Assembly (NCBI GenBank): GCA_037176905.1
Contig: JBBBWG010002515.1
Location: 1 to 33,121 of the forward strand
Length of the DNA stretch: 33,121 nucleotides
Origin: Azolla pinnata
Taxonomy: Eukaryota > Streptophyta > Polypodiopsida > Salviniales > Salviniaceae
Reading direction: 5' to 3'
Each line of letters begins with the position of its first letter. Position 1 is the first letter of the stretch. The translations under genes and the position numbers were made by a program. The notes below the pieces were generated by a model. It did no database searches. It was given only the letters and a program-made list of their open reading frames with translations, and was not told where the DNA came from. Of the stretch, positions 22,501-33,121 are shown piece by piece.

Positions 22501-25500
22501 TTGATAACTCAGTTATATATACTTAGAACCTTTAAAAAGCTTTGCTAACTTATAATCCAACACCATTGATCTATTCATGTCGATTAAAACGAGTGTAGTG
22601 TGTTTTGGGAACGATTGTCTTTCATTATATACTAAACTGATTGCAGGGCTGCTATGCAATGTCCTATTGGCTAAATGTTTTAAGCATAAAATTGTGTTGG
22701 TTTTTGCATAATGCCCAACATACTATGATGGCGTCAGGCATTGAGAGTCCATTTGTTTTTTGAGTGAAGCTATGGATGGAAACTTCTGAAAATCGCTAGC
22801 CTGTAAATAAATTGATCTAACATTGTATTGGGTTGGTAGTGCTGGTCAATTTAATGCTTCCAATGACTTAGCATTGAAAAATATCACATTATCCAAATAA
22901 CTTGCTTTTTTCCATTAATTTTAAATGATTTTGCTAATTTTGATTAGTAAAATCGTTCAATGTTCCACTGCAGAGAACTATTCCAATGACTTTGGTGGAA
23001 TGCTCTTTCGATGTTTTTAAACTTCTGCCAGAGGATCCGTTATCAATGACAGTATCACAACAAAAGTCTCTGTTGATGTTACTTTTGGCAGCTTCGGAAG
23101 AAATTGACGGAACTAATTTCGGTTTCATGCCTCAGGGCAGCTGCGGAACGTTGACTCCAAAGCATTTGTACAGGCACTTGAAGTCATTGCTGAAGTTCAT
23201 GCTTAAATCAAAGGTCAAATGTATAAAAGAACAGATCCAGACCTTGGCTTATCGGGCTATGATCAGTTGCGGAGCCTTTGAGAACAATAAGGGCGAAATT
23301 GGAATATGGCTTCAGTTTCTGCCTCTGTTTGATGATGCAGTGGTGTCTTTTTTCTGTGATGCTGTGGATACAATGGGAAGGGATATCGATAAATATGCAG
23401 ATATACTGCGCTCTGCATTATATTCAGCTTCAAAATTGGGTATAGATGTGTACAATGTCCAATTGGTATTCTTTTCATCTCATAATCTAATCAAATGACT
23501 ATTCTATACACAGATGGGATGAATGATCCAAAATTTGGACCATTTGGAATTTGTGTTCTTGATAAGTGTCTACGGGTTCTTGTGTCAAACACTAAAAGTT
23601 TCAATGTTCCGCAGAAGACCAGTATTTCAATTTATGTTGCCAATGCATTATATCTACTTCTACAGTCACAGGTAAAGAGATACACGGTTAAAAATGTTTA
23701 GTTGGGTCTTTAATGTCATATGATTTTCTTAACATTTGAGCTTTCTGGGTTTCCAGGCTCGTTCTAGAATCTTGGGCATTGTTCTAAATGAGCTACTATG
23801 CAGTGAAAAATATGAGGCATTGGATAACACTAGTAAATTTAGGTCCGAGTGGTCTCCCTTGCAAAATTTTCAACTAGAGGTTCGCCGTGTTTTAAGAGAG
23901 GAAAACTTATCAATCTGGGATTCAAATGCTTGCCATCAGGCTGTGGAAAATGGTACTTTTACTGGATGCATTCAGAAGGCTTACGAATGCTGTAAGACTG
24001 ATGATACCTACTCTTCAGAAGCCAAAGCTTGTGCACTTACTGCTTGCCTTCTCTGTATATACCCTGAAGAACTAATTGAAAATTTTCCTTTATTGATGGA
24101 AATGTTCTTCCCTTTGTTCAAAGGGAAACTTTTTGTTTTGGCTGGAATATTCGGTGCATATAAATGGTTACTGTCAGCTATTATACAATCATGGAACGAT
24201 CTCTTCAATAAAGCGATAAAGCTAGCGTCAAGCTTGACATTTTCTAGGAACATTGCTAGAGACAAGAAAGATAAAACCCAAATTGAAGGGTGTTCCTTAT
24301 CTGATGATCCTGAAGAGGATAATACGTTTACCAGTTCCTCAGATATCACTACATTGTCATTTTCGGTATTTTTACTCAGTCTTCCATTTGGAATTATTTT
24401 TCCAGCTGCACTTTCTGCACGTAAGCCAGAACTGTTCAAAGTAAAGGAATTTTCAGTACTGCTTGAATCTGCACTTTCTGAAGTTCCACCTCGATTGTGG
24501 CTGAGCACAGCTAATTCCATATTGTTCTGGGGCTACGAATTTCAGAAGTCTCACCATGAAGGTTCAGATATGGAGTATCAAATTGAAGTTTGTAGTTCCC
24601 TTTTGAGATATCTGATAGTTCCCCTTGAACGGCAGGGTTGGCTTTGTTGCTTATTTAAATATGCTGAAGACCCAAGTATTGATGTAAACCTGATTATAGA
24701 GTTCATAGGAGGCGTGCTACAGCATATTGTCATGGGTTTGCAGTCTCAGATGAACGAAGATCGTCACCCCCTTATTTTATGCAGACCTGGGAAAAGAGAA
24801 CCAGCAGATGAATTTGATGGAATAGAATCGTGGTTATTCAGGGGTCGAGATGCATTACCATTTTTTGATTGCAGGATATTCGATATTCTTAAGGAGCTTT
24901 TGCAGTGGTCTTCGAATGTATCACATAAAGCATTTCCAGCTGAAGTAAGGAGAACAGTCCAGGTACTTAGGGATGTTATTTCCATGGCTTGTAAACCTTT
25001 CCTTTTAGATGCACTTCGTACTTTGAAAGAGGCCATTGACAAGAAAAAGACAAGTGCACCAGAAGTTTTCTCTAGAGTTTCTGCGTATGTTGTACTCCAT
25101 TTCTACTCTTATATTGACATTGAGTTGATTGTCGAGCTCTCTTATACACTGCTATCCCGGGAAACTTGTAATGGTAAGGTCAATGATGAAAGTTCCATGA
25201 CCTCACTGGCTTCTTTTTATGACATGGGTGTTCACTTTGCTACCAAAGTTTTCAATAAAATCACACAGCTAATTCAGAACAAAGATTCAGATCCCAATGG
25301 GTCTATCTGCAGCAGTTTGTTACAAAGTATCTACAAGAAAATTCTGGAATTGATACGTGAAAGACCATCAGAAAGTATATACTCTTGTCTTCTATCTGCA
25401 TTGGAGGCTAACTATGGCCAACATTTTATCACTTCAGATGGATTCTTGTACAGGTCCTACTCATCGTATTTTTCTGTTTGTATCCACAAAATGCCAACAG

Positions 25501-28500
25501 AAGTATTGCATCATCTTATGACGAACATTGACAGGACAAAGGCGAGGATCGTCTTCTATTTGGTTCAGGTTAGTCATATCTTTCTTGCAGAAGTTTTTGA
25601 AGCCTTATGTCAGCACCTGGGGCTGCCAAATATTCAACAGGGCCCTGTAGAGTCTCCACGGTCTGTTCGTGCAACTGATATCTACACACAGAAGGAAATG
25701 ATTCTGATGTTGCCTGTCGTGAACTGGCTGATATGTGCCATTGGGAACGAAAAGAATAATTCTCTGTTTAGTTTGGTTGAACAGGTCACTGTTTCTTACT
25801 ATAGAATGATAATGGAGATAACAAAACAGTGTGATATGTCTTTAACAGAATTGGACGTGCTAGATGTGCTCCCATTTGCTAATTCTCAGGAAGGAAACAA
25901 TAACGTTCCTAATCTCTTTGGGTTATCTACTCCTGGACAGCTGATGTTAATGTTAAAGCATTGTCTTGCTTATCATTCTTTTAGTATGAAAGAGAAAAAG
26001 AAGCTGTTCATTTCAATTTTGCACGATACAAATCTTTTATCCATCAAAGATGTAAATACGTGGTCAGTGGAGGATACAGTCAAGTCAGTTAATAATTTTG
26101 TTGGTAAAATTATGATGGCAAAGATGCTTTTCATGCATGATACAATCGAGACGTGCAATTCAGATGCAGTGACGACAGATAATAAAGATTCAATGGATAT
26201 AGATGGAATGGCTGGGGAAGTCGGTGGTGGTTTCCATGAACTTGCTGATATCTTGATCCAGACACTCAAAGTGATATTCAAATATAAATCTGGGGACAAT
26301 GATGAGCACAGGGTATTTGAAATATTTGGGCGCAAATTTGAGCTTTTCAAAAGGGACATTATGTGTACTCTTGAAAGGACTTTGTTGAATGAACTGAAGG
26401 AAATCTTCATGGGCCCAGTAGTTCTCAAAGATGAAACTCAAATTTTATCCCTACTGAAAAAATTCACGAAGATAGTTCTCCAATTTAGATTCTGTGAGAC
26501 TTTGCCCATGCAAGTACTTCGGTGTTGTGTGTCAACAAGGTGGGAAAATGTTAGTTTTTCTGGGCGATATTCAGCGTATGGACTGAAACTGTTAGTGGGC
26601 CATTCTGAATTTGCTGAAACGTTACTATTCTCAAAAGATATCTCTAGAAGCCATTCGCTCACTCGGTACTTCCATGAAAAAGATGCTGGTACGAGATCAT
26701 TGCCATCTATATTATATTTATTAAAACAGCATTTGTTTCAGAATTTAACAGTTCCAGAACCTCAAACTTCCCACTGTTTAGAAATACAGTCGAGGAATGC
26801 TGAAGGTAAAAAACTGGAGCTATTGAAGTTCTTGAGGCTGCTGTATTTTCTAAAACGTCAAACTCTTGAAAAGGAGGTCTTAGTTGATACAAGTTTTAGC
26901 TCAATTGAGATGCTGTCTTTGTTATTAGCATCATATAGTGCCTCCTTGAGTGATGTCGATAAAGAGAATCTGCTTTTAATGCAAGAAATAGAATCTTTTG
27001 AAGGGCTGGGTTTTCCTGGCATTCTAGGAATGGATTACCTTTGGGGACAGGCAGCACTGAAACGATGGAGAGAAAAATCTAGGGCTAATGTATACGAGGT
27101 GACCAAAGATGATAGTGTGAAGGAACTCTGGAAGAGATCTTTTAGGGAAGATCTAATGTTAGATTCCACAAGGTGTGCACTTTGCGTGCTGTTTTTCCCT
27201 TCACAGAGGAAGCTTTGTGCTGGTACATTTGTATTGCCAGGCATCAAGAATGAAGAGGTTCTCTTTATTCTTCCTATTTATGACTTTATTTTTCTTTGTT
27301 AATATAACTCAGTCCCATTTGCAGTTTTTCTCTTACTTACAAGTTCCCTTGACATAACAGGATCAGCTATCTACAGAAGGGGGAGATGAGAGGATGTTGA
27401 GAGATGCTGCATATGATCCATGTTTTATTTTGCCATTTGCATTGCATTGTCTTTCTTCTGGATGGATGATGCCGGATGATTTTGCCCGTAAAGGGCTTCT
27501 TGCTGCAACATTGGTCAGTATTTCTTCGGCAGATGAAGACATGCGTAAGCTTGGCTATGAAATTCTTGCAAAGTATCTCACGATACTGGAGGTATTTGTT
27601 TGAGCTCTCTAGTAATATTACATTATATATTCTTGCTATAATTCTGTGGGTATTTTGGATTTTGAACACGTGGCTTAGGGTTGTGAGAGCTTTAAAGGGA
27701 AGTTACAGATAAAGTTACTACTGATGTTTCTGAAGAACATGGTAGTGGAGCCATGGCAGAGGTTTCCTTTTATAACAACTTTGTTTGTTGCTGAGGCATC
27801 ATGCATGTTGATGCATCCATCAGATGTTCATTACCCAGCCATCAGCAAGCTCCTGTTGCATACCCCTGGAATTGATGTGGAGGTATTTTTTTATAGCTCT
27901 GCTTATTCCTAGACGTTTGAAACGAATTCTTATTTTGACATGGTAACTAATAGCTGTCAAATGCGGACATTGGTATCTTTATGAGCCCAGAGTGTGAAAA
28001 TTGTTTGTTTAGGATAGAGTGTGAATAATCTAATTACCTCAGGAGATTGTGATTTACCTCATTGGGTATGCAATTAGGATCACAACTTAAATTATACTTC
28101 CACTAAACTTTTGCCCAAATTTTAAAGTACATTTGTTTTTAAAATGCTGATATTTACATCTTTGACCATGGAGTGTGAAGATTGTTTTGTTTAGGATAGA
28201 TTCCCCGTCCCTCATATTGTATGGATAATCTCATTATTTCAGGCGGTTGTGATCATAGCTTAAGAGCATTGTTCCACTTTATTTTTATCTGAGGCCAGTG
28301 TAAATGTTGAAGTATTTTTTGTTGGCTAACATTTTGCTACTTGACACTGCTGAAATGCAGACGATACCACTGTTTAAACCCTTATTTGGAAGTGGATCGG
28401 TTCATTTTCGGGCTGATCGAGCATGGATGCTGCGTCTTCTTGCATTTGGTTTAAGAACCTCATTTGATAGCCATGTTTATCGTCGTCGTTTTGTCCTGGA

Positions 28501-30487
28501 AATAATGATGAGTTTCTACAAATCCCCTTTAGCTGATAAGCATACTCGGGAATGGATTTTCCAGGTTTGTTGTTGTTGAGATGCTATGTTTCATATTTTT
28601 TTGGTGCGTCATGCATAAATTATCTTATGTTTGAATTTTTCTTATCCTTATATATAAGTGGGGCTGCTTTTTGTATCAGATTCTACGAAGGGCTTCCAAA
28701 TTACGCAGCCTTGTGCAGTATCTAGTAGAGAATACTGGCCTACTCTCTTGGTTGTCTTCTATATTATGTAGCGACAGCACAGCAAAATCAGGGGAGTATG
28801 CTTTCGGCATCTCGGATGATTTTGCTTTGGAGGCTTTGCAGGTATTTGGATTATGATGCATGTTTCCACATTGCGAAGAACCATGTACTTAGTATTAGGA
28901 AGTGTCTATGAAGTCATATTTCATCCTTCATATACCTTTTTATTCGACCTGTGAATTTAGTATCCCATCAATCTTGTTTTTCAGGTTTTGGAGAATGCTC
29001 TATCTTGGAGAAGTGTGAAGAGGTGGCTTGTTTTGGAAGGTTTTGAGGAATTACTGAAGACTGTTTGGATACTGCATCGCGCACTAGTTAAAAATCCAAG
29101 TTTCAGCCGAACAACTGTATTTCTCAAGCCCTACCTCAGGATCCTAAGAACTGCATTTCGTCTTTCACTGGCAAGAAGAAAATATCAAAGTCACTTGAAA
29201 TTTTCTGTAGCTGATTTTTTCGTAATTGTTCAGCTAATCAAAGCACAAGAGAATGTAAATTTGGAAATTCAGACATTAGCTCTTGAGACGATCGTTGAGA
29301 GCTCTCCACCAGCTTGCATATCCCTCGAGGTAATCGCATATTAAGGGGAAAGAAACTGATAGAGTTGATAAATTTTAACAATGTGTTATTCAAAAAGTGT
29401 TTCCTTGTCTCAGGACAAACTCAACCTATTCGAAATTGGGACATGGGCATACAGCAGGGTGCAATTTGAGCATCTTATTTCACGATTCTCTTTCTGGAAT
29501 GTGAGCATAAGAGAAAAAAAGGACATGGATAATTTTGAGAAAAAGGAGGTTCATGTGGATGGGCTTTTGTACAAGGTCTTGAGATGGATAGTGTCTTCCC
29601 TCATTTTAGGTGGATTGGAACTGGGCATAGTTTCACGCAGTTGTCCTACTGCATGGGAGTGTTTGCAGTCGACAATGAGTACTGTTGATCCCACGAGTAC
29701 AACCAATACCGATGGAAACACAAACCTTCTGCGATTGTTGATTAATCTTCACTATTTATCAGGATATCGGATGAGTGTGGCTTCCTCGTCTATTGTGTGT
29801 GCTTGCATCTTGCTGCTACCTCAGGTTTCTGAACCTTGCGGTAATGTCTTCTATCATTAGCTCTCTCTTTGGTTTTCTTCTTGACAAAATGTCTATGGTT
29901 CTCTGCATTTATCTAATTTAGTATGGATATTTGTGTCCTCATCCTTTCTCATTGGCAGTCACTCCTGATTGTTCTAATATGTGAAATATCAGGTATTGTT
30001 GTAACGGAATACAAAAGTTTGCTGGAGGAGCTTCTTTCACATGTTTCTGCTCCACCCGAAATCAATATTTCTTGGCGATGGTATGACCTCCCGAGATTTA
30101 CTTCAAGCATATACTCTTTTAAGTAGAATCAGGATTATTTCTGGGTGTGTTTCTTTTACTTTTATAGACTTCCAGCGATGTTGCGAGCCGTGATTATTGC
30201 TGCATTTCTCGTGTTTTTTCTGGAATGTTTTGAGCCCAAATTTTCTACCGCTCATACTAAGAGTTGAGCCGTATGATTCAAATTTGAATTCTATGAACTG
30301 CAGGAACAAGCAACCATCAGTCTCTTTGATGCCACTGAAGGACTTTGAGACGAAGACATGTGCATTATTAGTTTTTCTCTTTCTTCAGCTGGTAAATGTA
30401 GAAAGGAAGACGGACATTCCTTGCATGGTGAAGCGGTTGCAGCTTGCTTTTGAGAACCTATTACGTTCTCAGCAACAATCTGCTTAG
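19571..30487 (+). CDS. URB1: URB1 / NPA1 nucleolar pre-ribosomal-associated protein 1, complete
   Basis: Exons: 19571-19718, 19978-21166, 21315-22044, 22974-23439, 23514-23671, 23757-27257, 27361-27591, 27679-27882, 28361-28564, 28680-28841, 28985-29329, 29414-29840, 29993-30080 and 30304-30487 (stop TAG). Total 8037 nt or 2678 aa, near the length expected for plant URB1. URB1 is a large helical-repeat scaffold in the nucleolus that acts in early 60S assembly. The N-terminus has a basic patch (KRAR at 12-15) and a glycine run. The Npa1-type domain spans about 90-450. The conserved C-terminal NopRA1-type region lies about 2065-2280, with EPWQRFP at 2165-2171 and VAEAS just after. Two boundaries are less sure: the intron 4 donor at 23440 (the alternative at 23466 would leave a 48-nt intron and break the frame) and the intron 7 acceptor at 27678 (27708 is also in phase). 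Confidence 0.9.
27957..28255. repeat. Imperfect duplication in URB1 intron 8
   Basis: Two diverged copies, about 27957-28055 and 28142-28255, share GAGTGTGAA(A/G)ATTG followed by TTTGTTTAGGATAGA and, further on, ATAATCT(A/C)ATTA and GTTGTGAT-like stretches in the same order. They are fully intronic. Confidence 0.6.
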
Positions 30488-32424
30488 GATCTGATATAGC
30501 AAGCATGATATATGTCAACGTCTAAAAGACACGTTTCTGTAGAAGGAATGGTTTCATATATACTGTCACACACAGCTGTTAGTCTCCTCTCCAACAGATG
30601 GACATCTCCAATAAGAATCAACAGTGATCATGTTCAGCTTAACTCTACAGCTTGTGATGAGAAGAACCAAGTTCGATGGAGACGGATGGAGTTGGAGAGC
30701 CCTGACTTCCGACTGTTCGACAAATGAAAATAGGTTTTACTATTGCTCCATATGGGGAGTTGCCTGTGAGAGGTAGTTTTTCGAGCTGTATGAAGTGGAG
30801 CAGGCAGCTTGAAACGCAGCGCACAAGTACCTGTCCTATTCTGCTCTCCGAATTTGCTTGCTCCCCTGCTCCCTCCCCCTCCTGTTTTCCATAGGAATTC
30901 CCAATCCGAGCTATCATAACCTTCATAGTGGTCAACCTTTGGGGATGGCAGCATGGTTTGGTTGATATATCAATGTTGAATACATGAATGAGGGTGGAGG
31001 GTCACGTGCAGGCAGGAGCAACTCGGTGTATAACACATCTGGTGGTTGGGCTTTTCACTGGAAGACGAGATAATGTTAATTGTACATTTGAGGTCTGTTT
31101 AGAATTCTTCTTTGAAATTGATTGTGAGTTGAAAGATCCAAAATCAATATTAAGTTGATATTTTTTTCATAAGAAATGGGCGATTAGCTCCCTTCTGTGA
31201 TCGAGTTTTGAAACACGGTTGCTAATTACAGCTGGTAAAACTGCTTATTATTGTTAATGAACTCTGTGATAAGGAGGAGAGATTTCTTTGGGTAACGAGC
31301 GCTGTGGAGAGTTAGTTTTCTGCAGCATTAGTGATTGGTTTTGCCTAAATCCTTGTGACAGTCAAAGACTAGCCACGGTACTTTGTAATTAAAAAGCTCT
31401 ACTCGGCTCAACAAAAATTTGGCTGTATAGGTATGTTTGTTTGTGCAGAAGGTGTGTGTGCTGTGGGGAGCAGTCTTTGCAGGTTTTCGGCCCATGAGTG
31501 TCAAGTGCAGAGAAATGCTGAGGTGGCCGCCCACTCACAGGTATGCAGGCGTAACAGAAAACTTCATGTGATTTTGTAAGGCTTGGATATGGCATTATAG
31601 CTTTGTGTAGCTGAGGATATGGAGTTACTAGATTAGCTCATGTTGTCCTGTTTTGGAATAAAAAAAATCTTGCTGTATGGTGAAGCAAAGAGTTTGATCT
31701 TTGAGTGTGTTTGTTGTGTTGATTTTCAGCAGGGGGTGTACATACGTGTTGGAAGGTATAGTACGCAGAGAAGCAGTAGTCCGTCTCTCCTCTTTGTCAG
31801 TCATCAGACGTCTTTCCAGAGCAACCGACATAACAGGTGAGATACCACAGGTGCATTGCAATGTTACAAGCATTACCAATACTTCAAGGGCTAATTTGGA
31901 TGGTTAAGGGTCGAGATAAGATGAATGAAATGAAAGATTCTGGGTCCCGGATCGATGCAATATCTGAGGGAAATGTTAGGATGATGCCAAATCGCAGCTT
32001 TTTGTCTTAGTTTGTGGATCAGGCAGGCAGGTTCTGCTGCCCTCAGACTGGTCTGTGGGAGAGGCCCATGTTTCACGCCGGTGCCGATTTCGCTGTCGAT
32101 GTGAAGAAGCGCGATGCAGAATCAGAGATGGTGACGGGTCTGCAGGTCATATGCATGCAGTCAATGAAGTCCAAATTGCTTCTCACGTTATTTTGGATGG
32201 CGAGCGCAGATGTGTCGCGGAAGAAAACAGGCGGATGGAGCCGGGGCGAGCAAAACCCCGCAGAGCGCGCGCGGAGAAAGGAAGAGGCGCTGTGCTGTGC
32301 TGAAAGGAAAAAGCCGTTACAGCGATATCAAATCAGAGGGCGAAGGCGATCATGGGTAAGAAGTGCAGCAGAAAATGCAGGGCGTATGTGCGTGCGTGCG
32401 TGTTGAAATGATCGGCGGAAGAGG
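30488..32424. other. URB1 3' UTR and intergenic DNA, no gene recognised
   Basis: The URB1 3' UTR starts here; no clear AATAAA signal was seen close by. A 130-codon plus ORF (32014-32406) is open but unlike any family I know. The part nearest the next gene could hold its promoter or a leader intron. Confidence 0.45.
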
Positions 32425-32953
32425 AATTGGATAAAGACCAGAGAGTGGCGAGGGAGAAGGGGAAGGAGAAGGGAGAGAGCATCTAGATATATCTTTTTGG
32501 GGAACAGAAACACATCCCAGCTTCCCAAAGGCAGACCCAAAGCAAAGCAGAGGAGTGAAAAAAACGCTAACACGAGGAAGAAGAAGAAGAAGAGGAGGAG
32601 GAAGAAGAAGAGGGAAGAAGAAGACACATGAGGCAAGAGGGAAGAAGGGAAGGGGAAGGGGAGGGGGAAGGGGAAGGGGGAGGCTATAAGAATGTGCATG
32701 CAAGGCAGCATATTGGAGCAACAAGGGAGCTATCTTTCCCACTATGCAGTAGAGGAAGGGAGGAGAGAGAAGCAAGGCACAGCCCAGACACCCAGCTGCA
32801 GGCCGTGCGTGCGTGCGTGCGTGCGAGCTGAAGAAGGTAGAGAAGGGGATAGAAGGAAGGAAAGGAAGGAAAGGAAGGAAGGGAAGGAAGGGAAGGATTG
32901 AAGGAGGAAGGGAAAGGATTGAAGAAGGAAGGAATAGAAAGGATTGAAGAAGG
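32425..32953 (+). promoter_or_regulatory. Purine-rich (GA/GGAA) leader with TGCG repeats
   Basis: Dense GAAG, GGAA and GAAGAA repeats on the + strand (about 32440-32480, 32574-32690, 32826-32953) with a (TGCG)n run at 32806-32823. Long GA tracts just before a start codon are common in plant 5' leaders. Long Pro/Leu/Ser ORFs on the opposite strand are composition artefacts. Confidence 0.45.
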
Positions 32954-33121
32954 AATGGCTAGAAAGAGTGGTAGCAGCAGTAGAATGGGCAGCAGCATTG
33001 GGCTCATCCTCATGATCATGTGGGGGAGCTGGTGGGCAAGCGCAGCAGCAGCAGCCGGCGGCGGCGGGCGGCGGCGGGGAGTGCCGACATGGGCACGGGC
33101 GGCGGTGGGCGGCGGCGGCGG
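32954..33121 (+). CDS. 5' end of an unidentified secreted or membrane protein (partial)
   Basis: The ATG at 32954 has an in-frame TGA at 32945, so it is the first possible start of this frame, which stays open to the window edge. The roughly 55 codons show a classic signal peptide: basic residues at 3, 4 and 10, a hydrophobic core (IGLILMIMWGSWW, residues 15-27) and a likely cleavage after A28-S29-A30. An Ala/Gly/Arg-rich stretch with high GC3 follows. A second Met at 11 could also serve. No mature-domain sequence is visible, so the family cannot be named. Confidence 0.5.

Noticed and set aside
25569-25590. 22-nt intron look-alike in the large URB1 exon (donor GTTAGT, acceptor TTGCAG)
   Set aside because: It is far too short for a plant intron, and removing 22 nt shifts the frame to an early stop. 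Read through, it encodes VSHIFLA in frame.

Overview
The window looks like nuclear DNA of a land plant, most likely a flowering plant. It has GT-AG introns of roughly 70-900 bp, plant-type telomere motifs (TTTAGGG), simple repeats, and three plant gene families plus a Rab GTPase of plant Rab7 type. The GC-rich exons and CpG/G-box islands at the edges would suit a monocot or early-diverging angiosperm, but I cannot name the species. One 100-bp run of N (10271-10370) is an assembly gap.

Layout, left to right. 1-577: the 3' end of a GC-rich + strand gene (not identified). 578-5733: no gene I recognise. 8629-5734 (minus): a complete seven-exon ACT-domain-repeat (ACR) protein of 482 aa. 8630-11560: ACR leader and promoter, repeats, two G-box islands, the gap, and a telomere-like tandem repeat. 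13558-11561 (minus): a four-exon TBC-domain Rab GAP of the GYP7/TBC1D15 type, 437 aa, with an upstream ORF. 15318-17351 (+): a seven-exon Rab7-type (RabG) GTPase, 206 aa, with a 27-nt microexon and a GC-AG intron. 17352-19570: intergenic, ending in a 307-bp CAY tract bracketed by two identical telo-box copies. 19571-30487 (+): a 14-exon URB1 (NPA1) ribosome-biogenesis gene, 2678 aa. 30488-32953: intergenic plus a purine-rich leader. 32954-end (+): the first codons of a protein with a signal peptide, cut by the window edge.

All four complete gene models were built by hand from splice signals and family conservation. Exon lengths sum to whole codons in each (1449, 1314, 621 and 8037 nt including stops), with no internal stop. 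The weakest junctions are URB1 intron 4 and the intron 7 acceptor.

The most thought-provoking arrangement is the head-to-head pair at 11561-17351: a GYP7-like GAP and a Rab7-like GTPase share a 1.76-kb divergent intergenic region. Yeast Gyp7 acts on Ypt7, the yeast Rab7, so this may be a linked regulator-substrate pair. I saw no virus, CRISPR array, intact transposon or tRNA gene.
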